Origin: an uncultured Oscillospiraceae bacterium
Lineage (GTDB): Bacteria; Bacillota; Clostridia; Oscillospirales; Ruminococcaceae
Length of the DNA stretch: 13,353 bases
Assembly (NCBI GenBank): GCA_900547015.1
Contig: URFD01000043.1
Location: forward strand, 1-13,353
Direction of reading: 5' to 3'
Both the position numbers and the translations under genes were made by a program. Under the pieces are notes generated by a model. It had not been told where the DNA came from. It searched no databases and saw only the letters and a list, made by a program, of their open reading frames with translations. Positions 1 through 6,311 of the stretch are shown one piece after another (the stretch's first letter is position 1; every line of letters starts with the position of its first letter).

Positions 1-62
1 GAATCGCAAGCATACGTGAGGCAGAAGATGCTTTAGGAATTGATTTATCTTCCTTGATTTAA
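1..62 (+). CDS. 3' end of an unrecognised gene (probable prophage gene)
   Basis: The frame beginning at base 3 is open to a TAA at 60-62 and ends with the residues REAEDALGIDLSSLI. Only about 19 codons are present, so the family cannot be named. It is followed 30 bases later by a good terminator hairpin and then by phage lysis genes in the same direction. It is therefore most simply the last gene of an upstream prophage transcript, though a host gene cannot be excluded. Confidence 0.4.
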   Translation, partial: IASIREAEDALGIDLSSLI

Positions 63-92
63 ATAATATCGAAAAATCGAAACTCAATCATC

Positions 93-119
93 AAACCGTC
101 CTTTATAGGGCGGTTTTTT
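93..119 (+). terminator. Rho-independent terminator
   Basis: A 9-bp stem with one G-U pair (93-101 with 108-116, core ACCGTCC/GGGCGGT) has a six-base loop and runs straight into a T tract at 114-119. It sits just downstream of the partial gene ending at 62 and would end its transcript. Flanking A and T runs could let it also act weakly on the other strand. Confidence 0.75.
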
Positions 120-163
120 GATGTCTCCAAGAAGGAAAAAGAAAAAATTTATAAAAAATGTAG

Positions 164-196
164 GAAAGTTGCTCTTTTAGGGGCAACTTTCTTTTG
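164..196 (+). terminator. Hairpin, possible second terminator before the lysis genes
   Basis: GAAAGTTGC at 164-172 pairs perfectly with GCAACTTTC at 183-191 around a ten-base loop. It is followed by CTTTTGGTTTTGG, a T-rich but interrupted tail. It could be a terminator or a leader hairpin of the lysis transcript. No clear promoter was found between 62 and 230. Confidence 0.4.
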
Positions 197-284
197 GTTT
201 TGGAGTATAGGTGAAAGGGGGTGAGGAAGGATGAATGAGCCAGGAAAAACTCGGCACAGAGATTCGACGGAAAGGAAGATGAGA

Positions 285-911
285 ATGAAACAGGGAATTG
301 ATGTGTCCTACTGCCAGCCGAAGGTGGACTGGAAGAAGGTCAAGGCGGGCGGAATCGACTTTGCAATCATACGGGTCGGCTACTGCTACAACAACGGTGC
401 GCTGAAGCTGGACACCGCCTTTACCCAGCACATCAAGGGTGCGCTGGCGGCGGGGCTGGATGTCGGTGTCTATCTGTACAGCTACGCCACTACGGCACAG
501 GCGGCAAAGAGAGCGGCGCAGGAGGTCATGAAGGTGGTGAAGCAGTACCGGCTTCGCTATCCGGTGATCTTTGACATCGAGTATGAGCACATCTACACCG
601 GGGGAAGCAAGCAGGTCAACACCGACATCTGCAAAGCCTTTCTAGCTGAGGTGGAACGAGCTGGTTACTATGCAATGCTCTATTGCTCCAAAGACTTTTT
701 AGACAGCTACCTTTGCCCGGATCAGCTGACCGCCTATGACAAGTGGATTGCGCAGTATGCCAGCAAATGCACCAGCAAGCACCCGCACGGCATCTGGCAG
801 TATACCGGCACCGGTGCAGTGGACGGCATCGCAGGCAACGTGGACCGAAATATCGCGTACAAAGACTATCCCGCTATTATCAAACGGGCGGGACTGAACA
901 AAGGAGTGTAG
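285..911 (+). CDS. Prophage endolysin, GH25 (Chalaropsis-type) lysozyme
   Basis: This is a glycoside hydrolase family 25 muramidase of 208 residues. The family cuts the MurNAc-GlcNAc beta-1,4 bond of peptidoglycan, here to lyse the host at the end of phage growth. The hallmarks are visible: an N-terminal KQGIDVSYCQ with Asp6, the strand-end motif FDIE (Asp97, Glu99) carrying the catalytic acid, and GIWQYTGTG near the C-terminus. There is no signal peptide and no separate cell-wall-binding domain, so export would depend on the holin next door. The start at 285 fits the family N-terminus and has AAAGGA eight bases upstream. An in-frame ATG at 231, with an excellent AAAGGGGGTGA six bases upstream, would add 18 charged residues and remains possible; ATG 279 is a third choice. 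The holin gene follows after three bases. Confidence 0.9.
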   Translation: MKQGIDVSYCQPKVDWKKVKAGGIDFAIIRVGYCYNNGALKLDTAFTQHIKGALAAGLDVGVYLYSYATTAQAAKRAAQEVMKVVKQYRLRYPVIFDIEYEHIYTGGSKQVNTDICKAFLAEVERAGYYAMLYCSKDFLDSYLCPDQLTAYDKWIAQYASKCTSKHPHGIWQYTGTGAVDGIAGNVDRNIAYKDYPAIIKRAGLNKGV

Positions 912-914
912 ACA

Positions 915-1235
915 ATGGAACTGGATTTGACACAGATTGTAGTAGCGCTGATTGGGTTGATGGGCTTGGTGATCACCAGCGTCATCGTGCCGCTCATCAA
1001 GAGCAAAATCACAAGCTCTCAGTGGGATACCATCCTCAGCTATGCAATCGCTGGCGTGCAGGCGGCGGAAATTATCTTCAACGCGCAGGGACAAGGCGAA
1101 GCAAAGCTCCGCTGGGTGAGCGAGTACATCACCAATCAATGCCTTACACATGGGATTAAAATTGATGCAGAAACTGTAAGGGTGGCGATTGAAAACGCGT
1201 GGAATCAGCTGGGCTTGAATCGAAAACAGGAGTAA
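915..1235 (+). CDS. Phage holin, LLH family
   Basis: This 106-residue protein has one hydrophobic helix at about residues 7-28 (TQIVVALIGLMGLVITSVIV), followed by a soluble helical region ending in a charged tail. That is the layout of the LLH phage holin family. Holins open lesions in the cytoplasmic membrane at a set time and release the endolysin. The ATG has AAAGGAG eight bases upstream, and the gene lies three bases after the lysozyme stop. Location beside a GH25 endolysin supports the call; the family name rests on recognition of the sequence type, not on a search. Confidence 0.8.
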   Translation: MELDLTQIVVALIGLMGLVITSVIVPLIKSKITSSQWDTILSYAIAGVQAAEIIFNAQGQGEAKLRWVSEYITNQCLTHGIKIDAETVRVAIENAWNQLGLNRKQE

Positions 1236-1259
1236 AAGGGAAAGGAGGAAATACGACAC

Positions 1260-1562
1260 ATGGTAGACGAAAATCTGTGTAAAGAGCGCCAGCGAATCCA
1301 CGATGAGCGGTTTGCGCGGGACAAGGAACGCATCGAGGATTTGGAGCGAATCTGTGACAAACTCAACCGCCTGAGCATCGAGATGAGCGAGCTGGTCAAG
1401 AAGCACGATGAGCAGTTAAGCGCTCAGGCCCAGCGGTTGGACAGCATCGAGCGCAAGCCGTTGCGCTGGTGGGAGAAATTTGCAGGCGCCACCGTTACCG
1501 CACTGGGCAGCGCTGTCGGCGGCGGTGTGCTGGCGATCGTGCTTCAGGGCATGGTACGATAA
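1260..1562 (+). CDS. Small coiled-coil membrane protein, XhlA/haemolysin-like phage lysis protein
   Basis: This 100-residue protein has two parts. Residues 1-65 are strongly charged and heptad-like (ERQRIHDERFARDKERIEDL), predicted to form a coiled coil. Residues 74-97 form one Gly/Ala-rich membrane helix after an aromatic-basic RWWEKF edge. This matches XhlA-type proteins that accompany holins in Firmicutes phages, where XhlA works with the holin in lysis. An AAAGGAGG site lies 11 bases before the ATG. It is the last gene of the lysis module and is followed directly by a hairpin. The exact function (lysis partner or tail-associated membrane protein) is inferred. Confidence 0.65.
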   Translation: MVDENLCKERQRIHDERFARDKERIEDLERICDKLNRLSIEMSELVKKHDEQLSAQAQRLDSIERKPLRWWEKFAGATVTALGSAVGGGVLAIVLQGMVR

Positions 1563-1570
1563 TAAAAAAT

Positions 1571-1601
1571 CCTCCCCAGTGTGATACTGGGGAGGAAAAT
1601 T
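1571..1601. terminator. Convergent terminator hairpin closing the prophage lysis transcript
   Basis: A perfect 10-bp stem (CCTCCCCAGT at 1571-1580 with ACTGGGGAGG at 1586-1595) has a five-base loop. On the plus strand it is followed by AAAATTTT. On the minus strand it runs into ATTTTTTATT, a better T tract. It can stop the lysis operon from the left and back up the tRNA terminator from the right. Confidence 0.7.
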
Positions 1602-1615
1602 TTGTTCTGCAATAT

Positions 1616-1675
1616 GAAAAACAGATAAAAAGAAAACCCTCAACAAACCGCATGATAAAGCCGTTTGTTGAGGGT
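1616..1675 (-). terminator. Rho-independent terminator of tRNA-Thr
   Basis: A perfect 13-bp stem (1636-1648 with 1663-1675, sequence ACCCTCAACAAAC and its complement) has a 14-base loop and starts seven bases past the tRNA CCA end. On the minus strand it is followed by TTTTCTTTTTATCTG. The plus strand has no T tract, so the direction is clear. Confidence 0.8.
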
Positions 1676-1682
1676 AATACAT

Positions 1683-1758
1683 TGGGGCTAGAGATGGGAA
1701 TCGAACCCACGACCTGCTGATTACGAATCAGCTGCTCTACCGACTGAGCCACTCTAGC
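1683..1758 (-). tRNA. tRNA-Thr (anticodon CGU)
   Basis: On the minus strand a full cloverleaf can be drawn. It has a 7-bp acceptor stem GCTAGAG/CTCTAGC, a D arm GCTC/GAGC, an anticodon stem GCTGA/TCAGC with loop TTCGTAA giving anticodon CGT, and a T arm with loop TTCGAAT. The CCA end is encoded (1683-1685). It reads the threonine codon ACG. Its 3' end faces the prophage lysis genes, so this gene is a likely phage attachment site. Its promoter lies at 1785-1813 and its terminator at 1616-1675. Confidence 0.95.
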
Positions 1759-1784
1759 GGATTTTCAGAGAAAAATCCTAAATT

Positions 1785-1813
1785 ATTATACCGCATCCGG
1801 GAGAGAAGGTCAA
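1785..1813 (-). promoter_or_regulatory. Sigma-A-type promoter of tRNA-Thr
   Basis: On the minus strand TTGACC (1808-1813) and a perfect TATAAT (1785-1790) are separated by exactly 17 bases, 26 bases before the tRNA 5' end. This is a near-consensus housekeeping promoter, as expected for a single stable RNA gene. Confidence 0.85.
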
Positions 1814-1835
1814 GGGGTAATGTGAAAAATCTTTG

Positions 1836-1898
1836 AAAAACAAAGCCCCCGGCGTCAGAGAGAATCCACGGTGAATTCTCTCTGACGCGACTGCGGGG
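1836..1898 (-). terminator. Terminator of the ABC-F gene
   Basis: A perfect 14-bp stem (1852-1865 with 1875-1888) with a nine-base loop can be extended across a small bulge by CCCCG/CGGGG. On the minus strand it is followed by GCTTTGTTTTTC. It lies about 20 bases past the ABC-F stop codon. Confidence 0.75.
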
Positions 1899-1908
1899 AG
1901 CGGATGCG

Positions 1909-3507
1909 CTATTTTTTGTTTTCGGCCTTCCATTCCAGATATTCGTCGAAGGTGCAGCGGCGGTCAATGATGCCGTCCGGGGTGATTTCGATGATGCGGT
2001 TGGCAACGGTCTGGACGAACTCGTGGTCGTGCGAGGTGAAAAAGACGTTGGATTTAAATTCGGAAAGGCCATTGTTGACAGCGGTAATCGATTCCAAATC
2101 CAGATGGTTGGTCGGCTGGTCGAGAATCAGGACGTTGGAGCCGAAGAGCATCATGCGCGACAGCATACAACGAACCTTTTCGCCTCCGGAGAGAACCTGA
2201 ACCGGCTTGTAAACATCGTCGCCGGAGAAGAGCATTCTGCCCAAAAATCCGCGGAGGTAGGTCTCGGTGATGTCCTTGGAGTACTGGGACAGCCACTGTA
2301 AAATCGGCAGGTCGCAGCCGTTGAAGTAAGCCGAGTTGTCCTTCGGGAAATAGGAGCGGGAGGTGCTGACACCCCATTTGATGGAGCCCTCGTCCGGCTC
2401 GATTTCCTCAGCCAGAATCTGCATCATGGCAGTCTGGGCAATCTCATTATCGCTGATGAAGGCAATCTTGTCGCCTTTGGCAACGGTGAAGGAGATTTCG
2501 TTGAGCACCTTGACGCCGTCCACGGTCTTGCTGATGCGGTCCACGCTCAGGACATCCTTGCCGATTTCGCGGTCCATCGTGAAGCCGACATAAGGATATT
2601 TTCGGGAGGAAGCCGGCAGCTCCTCGACGGTGAGCTTGTCAATCAGCTTGCGGCGGGAGGTAGCCTGCTTGGACTTGGATTTGTTTGCGGCAAAGCGCGC
2701 GATAAAGTTCTGCAATTCCTTGATTTTCTCGTCTGCCTTGCGCTTCTGGTCAGCCATCATCCGCTGCATCAGGCGGCTGGATTCATACCAGAAGTCATAG
2801 TTTCCGACATACATTCTGATTTTGTTGTAGTCGATGTCCACGATGTGGGTACAAACGTTGTTGAGGAAGTGACGGTCATGGGAGACGATGATGACGGTGC
2901 CGATGTAGTCCATCAAAAATTCCTCCAGCCATGTGATGGAGGCAAGGTCCAGATGGTTGGTCGGCTCGTCGAGGAGGATGATTTCCGGCTGGCCGAACAG
3001 CGCCTGCGCCAACAGGATTTTGACCTTCTCCTTGTCGCCCAAGGTGCTCATCTGCTCATACAGCAGGCTCTGGTCGAGTCCCAGACCCTTGAGCAGCTTG
3101 CTGATTTCGGTTTCGATTTCCCAGCCGTTGAGCTCGGCAAATTCTGCCTCCAGCTGAGCTGCCAGCTCGCCGTCCTCGTCGGTGAAGTCTTCCTTATTAT
3201 AAAGAGCATCCTTCTGCTGCATGATTTCATACAGGCGCGGGTTGCCCTGGATGATGGTATCCAGAACCGAAAAGCTGTCGTAAGCAAAGTGGTCCTGCTT
3301 GAGGACAGACATACGCTCTCCGTCCGGAATCTCGACCGAACCGGTGGAAGGCTCCAGCTCGCCGGAGAGGATTTTTAAAAAGGTGGATTTGCCGGCGCCG
3401 TTTGCGCCAATTACGCCGTAGCAGTTTCCGGCGTTAAACAGAAGGTTCACATCAGAGAACAGCTTCTGTCCGCTGAAATCCAGACTGACATTATTGACTG
3501 TGATCAT
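1909..3507 (-). CDS. ABC-F family ATPase (YkpA/YbiT-like, soluble twin-NBD protein)
   Basis: This 532-residue protein has two nucleotide-binding domains and no membrane segment, the layout of ABC-F translation factors that act at the ribosomal E site. NBD1 has Walker A GANGAGKST (34-42) and Walker B LLDEPTNHLD with Glu181. Its signature is non-canonical (STLGDKEK, about 154-161). The basic linker at about 240-300 is the P-site tRNA-contacting region in the family. NBD2 keeps a good LSGGEKVR signature, but its Walker A has decayed to SDNEIAQTAM (Lys to Gln358, Ser/Thr to Ala360) and the catalytic Glu of Walker B is Gln464 (LDQPTNHLD). NBD2 is therefore probably unable to hydrolyse ATP. The start is the ATG at 3507, with TGGAG seven bases upstream; a longer frame from 3549 would begin inside the promoter. 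It is a single-gene transcript. Its sequence class does not indicate an antibiotic-resistance ABC-F, but this cannot be settled by eye. Confidence 0.92.
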   Translation of the reverse strand: MITVNNVSLDFSGQKLFSDVNLLFNAGNCYGVIGANGAGKSTFLKILSGELEPSTGSVEIPDGERMSVLKQDHFAYDSFSVLDTIIQGNPRLYEIMQQKDALYNKEDFTDEDGELAAQLEAEFAELNGWEIETEISKLLKGLGLDQSLLYEQMSTLGDKEKVKILLAQALFGQPEIILLDEPTNHLDLASITWLEEFLMDYIGTVIIVSHDRHFLNNVCTHIVDIDYNKIRMYVGNYDFWYESSRLMQRMMADQKRKADEKIKELQNFIARFAANKSKSKQATSRRKLIDKLTVEELPASSRKYPYVGFTMDREIGKDVLSVDRISKTVDGVKVLNEISFTVAKGDKIAFISDNEIAQTAMMQILAEEIEPDEGSIKWGVSTSRSYFPKDNSAYFNGCDLPILQWLSQYSKDITETYLRGFLGRMLFSGDDVYKPVQVLSGGEKVRCMLSRMMLFGSNVLILDQPTNHLDLESITAVNNGLSEFKSNVFFTSHDHEFVQTVANRIIEITPDGIIDRRCTFDEYLEWKAENKK

Positions 3508-3539
3508 GTTCATTCTCCATTCCAGAAGTATTCCTATCG

Positions 3540-3568
3540 AGTATATCATGCACCGGGAGCCGGGTCAA
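3540..3568 (-). promoter_or_regulatory. Promoter of the ABC-F gene
   Basis: On the minus strand TTGACC (3563-3568) and TATACT (3540-3545) are 17 bases apart. The predicted start of transcription lies about 25 bases before the ATG, leaving a very short leader with no room for a large attenuator such as those before some resistance ABC-F genes. Confidence 0.8.
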
Positions 3569-3679
3569 GGGGGCAGGGGGATTTTGCCGATTCTGCACCA
3601 AAATCAGCAAAACTGACAGGGCAAAACGCAGCAGCAGGCAGGATGTCCGCAAAACATAGAAAAAAATCGGAATAGGGGC

Positions 3680-3708
3680 TTGCAAAAAATCCCCGGATAT
3701 GGTATCTT
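3680..3708 (+). promoter_or_regulatory. Promoter of the rimP-nusA-infB operon
   Basis: TTGCAA (3680-3685) and TATCTT (3703-3708) are separated by 17 bases. It is divergent from the ABC-F promoter. Transcription would begin near 3715, giving a leader of about 160 bases before rimP. Confidence 0.6.
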
Positions 3709-3715
3709 ATAAGTG

Positions 3716-3876
3716 AAGTATAGGACAGGGGTGTCCTGCACCATTGTAGCAGGTGTCCTGTGGTCCTGACGGCCAGTAAAGGAATGTAGTGGAAAGAGTG
3801 GGGTCACCCGCTCTTTTGTTTTGTTAAGCGGCAAAATGGGTATGCCGCAACAGCTTCGGAAAGGAAGGTATGGCTT
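3716..3876 (+). promoter_or_regulatory. Structured leader of the rimP operon
   Basis: Several local helices can be drawn. AGGACA (3722-3727) can pair with TGTCCT at 3732-3737 or with a second identical TGTCCT at 3754-3759. CCTGC (3735-3739) can pair with GCAGG (3749-3753), which excludes the first helix. A terminator-like hairpin follows at 3793-3825. A 6-bp hairpin GCGGCA/TGCCGC (3828-3833 with 3843-3848) lies just before the rimP ribosome binding site AAGGAAGG (3861-3868). Regulation is inferred from the structure; no antiterminator pairing for the terminator stem was found. Confidence 0.5.
3793..3825 (+). terminator. Terminator-like hairpin in the rimP leader (candidate attenuator)
   Basis: AAAGAGTGGG at 3793-3802 pairs with CCCGCTCTTT at 3807-3816 (one G-U pair) around the loop GTCA. 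It is followed by TGTTTTGTT. It lies about 80 bases after the predicted transcription start and before the first gene, so full termination here would silence essential genes. It must be partial or conditional if it works. Confidence 0.6.
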
Positions 3877-4380
3877 TTGGCAACATCGAAAAAACCAAAC
3901 ACCGTAGAGATCGTTACCGCTCTGGCAGAGCCGGTCGTGCAGGAGATGGGGTTGCAGCTGTGGGATGTGCGCTTTGAAAAGGAGGGCGCTTCCTGGTATC
4001 TGCGCCTGTTTATCGACAAGGAAGGCGGCGTCACCATCAACGACTGCGAGGATCTGAGCAGAAAGTTTGACAAGATTCTGGATGAGGCAGACCCAATCAG
4101 CCAATCCTATTATTTTGAGGTGTCCTCTCCGGGCATTGGCAGGGATCTTGTGCGTCCATGGCATTTTGAAAAATATCTGGGCCAGCAGGTAGAGGTCAAG
4201 CTCATCCGTCCGCTGCAAACCGAACAGGGCGGCAATCAGCGTGAGTTCATCGGCACCCTCACAAGGTGTGATGACCAGAACGTAACGGTAACGCTGGACG
4301 GTCAGGAGCTTTCGTTTGCCAAAAAGGAAGCGGCATATATCCGACTGTATGAGGAAATCGATTGGAAAGCAAACCGCTAA
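3877..4380 (+). CDS. rimP: Ribosome maturation factor RimP
   Basis: This 167-residue cytoplasmic protein assists assembly of the small ribosomal subunit. The N-terminal half carries the family pattern VQEMGLQLWDVRFEKEG and LRLFIDKEGGVTINDCEDLSRKFD, followed by YYFEVSSPGIGRDL. The C-terminal SH3-like barrel covers about residues 90-160. Length is normal. The start is a TTG with AAGGAAGG eight bases upstream; the nearby ATG at 3870 is out of frame and soon hits a stop. It is the first gene of the operon and lies directly before nusA, as in most bacteria. Confidence 0.95.
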   Translation: MATSKKPNTVEIVTALAEPVVQEMGLQLWDVRFEKEGASWYLRLFIDKEGGVTINDCEDLSRKFDKILDEADPISQSYYFEVSSPGIGRDLVRPWHFEKYLGQQVEVKLIRPLQTEQGGNQREFIGTLTRCDDQNVTVTLDGQELSFAKKEAAYIRLYEEIDWKANR

Positions 4381-4382
4381 GT

Positions 4383-4406
4383 CCGAGCTGCGCGTGTGCA
4401 GTTCGG
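4383..4406 (+). other. Intercistronic hairpin between rimP and nusA
   Basis: CCGAGCTGC (4383-4391) pairs with GCAGTTCGG (4398-4406) with one G-U pair and a six-base loop, starting three bases after the rimP stop. There is no T tract, so it is not a terminator. It may protect or separate the rimP message from nusA. Confidence 0.45.
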
Positions 4407-4431
4407 CAGTGACCATAGGGAGGCAGTTAAA

Positions 4432-5571
4432 GTGAACGTAATGAACAGTGAATTTTTTGAGGCCCTGAATCTCCTGGAAAAGGAAAAGGGAATCCCGGCT
4501 TCTTACCTGATTGAAAAAATCAGCAACGCCATCGCCATCGCCATCAAGCGCGATATGGGCGGCAGCGACAACACCATCGTGGAAATTGACCCGACCAAAA
4601 ACCGCTTCTATGTTGCAATCCGCAAGAATGTCGTAGAAGAGGTCGTTGACCCGGAAACCGAAATCACTCTGGCAGATGCCAGCAAATACAGCAGAGTTGC
4701 TCATGTGGGCGGCGTGGTAGAGATTCCGCTGGAAACCAAGCAGTTCGGAAGAATCGCAGCGCAGTCTGCAAAGCATGTCATCCGTCAGGGCATCAGCGAG
4801 GCAGAAAAAGGCCAGCTGGTTCAGAAATATCAGGACAAGAAATTTGAAATCGTTTCGGTTCCGATTCTGAAAATCGACGAGGTCAAGGGCAACGCAACCG
4901 TTGAAATCGACAAGACCGAAGCAATCCTGCCAAAGAGCGAGCAGGTTCCGGGCGAGGAGCTTCAGGAAGGCCAGCGCGTGATGGTCTATGTTGTGGATGT
5001 CCTCACCAACGGCAAAAATCCAAAGCTCATGATTTCCCGTACCCATCCGGGCCTTATCAAGCGTCTGTTTGAGATGCACACCCCGGAAATCAAGGACGGC
5101 ACCGTTGAAATCAAGGCCGTTTCCCGCGAGGCAGGCTCCCGTACCAAGATTGCTGTTTGGAGCAAGGACGAAAACGTGGACGCAGTCGGCGCCTGCATCG
5201 GCCCGAAGGGCACCCGTGTTTCCGCGATCGTAGAGGAGCTCGGCGGAGAGAAGATTGATGTCATCAAGTACAGCGAGCAGCCGGAAGAGCTGATTGCCGC
5301 TGCACTGTCTCCGGCAGAGGTTTCCAAGGTCATCATCGACCCGACCGGAGCCAAAGCCTGCAAAGCCATCGTTCCGGACAGCCAGCTGTCCCTTGCAATT
5401 GGCAATAAAGGCCAGAACGTTCGTCTGGCAGCCCGTCTGACCGGCTGGAAGATTGATATCGGCCCAGAAAGCCAGGCAGAACAGATTATCGAGGAGATGG
5501 AACGCCTTCGTACAGAGACCCAGGCACAGATCGACAAGGCTGTGGATGACCTGTTCGACGAGGAGTTCTAA
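4432..5571 (+). CDS. nusA: Transcription termination/antitermination factor NusA
   Basis: This 379-residue RNA polymerase-binding factor controls pausing, intrinsic termination and antitermination. In order it shows the N-terminal polymerase-binding domain (about 1-125, MNSEFFEALNLLEKEKG), an S1 domain (about 130-200, EEGQRVMVYVVDVLTNGKNP) and two KH domains with GPKG (in ACIGPKGTRVSAI) and GNKG (in LAIGNKGQNVRLA). It lacks the acidic C-terminal repeats of E. coli NusA, as is normal in Firmicutes. The start is chosen as GTG 4432, because AGGGAGG lies eight bases upstream; ATG 4441, three codons later, is 17 bases from it. NusA could also act on the terminator-like hairpin in its own operon leader, which is an inference. 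Confidence 0.96.
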   Translation: MNVMNSEFFEALNLLEKEKGIPASYLIEKISNAIAIAIKRDMGGSDNTIVEIDPTKNRFYVAIRKNVVEEVVDPETEITLADASKYSRVAHVGGVVEIPLETKQFGRIAAQSAKHVIRQGISEAEKGQLVQKYQDKKFEIVSVPILKIDEVKGNATVEIDKTEAILPKSEQVPGEELQEGQRVMVYVVDVLTNGKNPKLMISRTHPGLIKRLFEMHTPEIKDGTVEIKAVSREAGSRTKIAVWSKDENVDAVGACIGPKGTRVSAIVEELGGEKIDVIKYSEQPEELIAAALSPAEVSKVIIDPTGAKACKAIVPDSQLSLAIGNKGQNVRLAARLTGWKIDIGPESQAEQIIEEMERLRTETQAQIDKAVDDLFDEEF

Positions 5572-5607
5572 TTCCATATCACAAAGATGGATAGAGGAGG
5601 CAGCAGC

Positions 5608-5898
5608 ATGACAGCAAAAGCATCCGCGAAAAAAATGCCGGTGCGTATGTGTACCGGCTGCCGCGAGCATCGGCTCAAAAAGGAGCTGATTCGGGTGGTG
5701 CGCTCTCCACAGGGAGAGATCAGCATCGACTTCTCCGGCAAAAAATCCGGCAGGGGCGCATATCTGTGCGCCGACCCGACCTGCCTTGCCAAGGCCCGCA
5801 AGACCCGCCAGCTGGAGCGGGCGCTGGAAACCGCCATCCCGGATGAGGTCTATCAGCGTCTGGAGCAGGAGCTGGCAGCAGGAGAACCGCAGGAATAA
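5608..5898 (+). CDS. ylxR: YlxR/RnpM family RNA-binding protein (DUF448)
   Basis: This 96-residue protein has the YlxR signature: RMCTGCREHRLKKELIRVV near the N-terminus (Cys15, Cys18) and GRGAYLC at 48-54, then a second Cys in DPTC. In B. subtilis this protein (renamed RnpM) binds RNase P RNA and modulates its activity. The start is ATG 5608 with AGAGGAGG seven bases upstream; the in-frame ATG at 5587 precedes that site and has none of its own. It sits in the conserved place between nusA and ylxQ. Confidence 0.92.
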   Translation: MTAKASAKKMPVRMCTGCREHRLKKELIRVVRSPQGEISIDFSGKKSGRGAYLCADPTCLAKARKTRQLERALETAIPDEVYQRLEQELAAGEPQE

Positions 5899-5932
5899 CG
5901 GAAAAAAAGTTCCCCTGAAAGGAGGGAGATTG

Positions 5933-6271
5933 ATGTCCAACGCAGTACAAAAGCCCGAAATCTCGACCCTGTCGCTGGCACGCAGAGCCGGAAAGCTGAT
6001 TCTTGGCTTTGACAAGGTGGCAGAAGCCATGCGCTCCGGCGAGGTTCGGGGTGTGTTTTACAGCACAGACCTTTCAGAAAAAAGCCGCAAGGAGCTGTGC
6101 TTTACCGCTCAGAAGCATCAGCTGGAGCCGCTGCCGCTGGCAGTAACGATGGAACAGGTGGAGCACGCCTGCGGAAAACGCTCCGGCGTGATCGCTCTCT
6201 CGGATCAGGGGTTCGCGAAAAAACTGTGTGAGCTGAGCCGAGCCGCACAGCTTCAGGAGCAAAGCAGATAA
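5933..6271 (+). CDS. ylxQ: YlxQ, L7Ae/L30e-family RNA-binding protein
   Basis: This 112-residue protein belongs to the L7Ae/L30e/S12e/Gadd45 fold. The N-terminal LARRAGKLILGFDKVAEAMRSG and the central VTMEQVEHACGKRSGVIALSD are typical of the ribosomal-protein-like YlxQ group, which binds kink-turn-type RNA. Its cellular role is not well defined. GGAGG lies seven bases before ATG 5933. It is placed between ylxR and infB as in B. subtilis. Confidence 0.9.
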   Translation: MSNAVQKPEISTLSLARRAGKLILGFDKVAEAMRSGEVRGVFYSTDLSEKSRKELCFTAQKHQLEPLPLAVTMEQVEHACGKRSGVIALSDQGFAKKLCELSRAAQLQEQSR

Positions 6272-6311
6272 GTACAGGGCATTCCTTAAGTGAAGGAGGC
6301 ATCTATTTTCA

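Noticed and set aside
699..1406. 235-codon open frame on the minus strand across the lysis genes
   Set aside because: It overlaps three well-supported plus-strand genes and has no ribosome binding site or domain that I recognise.
2845..3378. 177-codon open frame on the plus strand
   Set aside because: It lies inside the ABC-F gene on the other strand, without its own promoter or family features.
3508..3570. Antibiotic-responsive leader of a resistance ABC-F gene
   Set aside because: The predicted leader is only about 25 bases, too short for a peptide-attenuator, and the protein resembles housekeeping YkpA/YbiT types.
3604..6030. 808-codon open frame on the minus strand
   Set aside because: It lies opposite rimP, nusA and ylxR, which are certain genes. 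The translation is Leu/Phe/Cys-rich without a recognisable domain, as expected for the complement of codon-biased genes.
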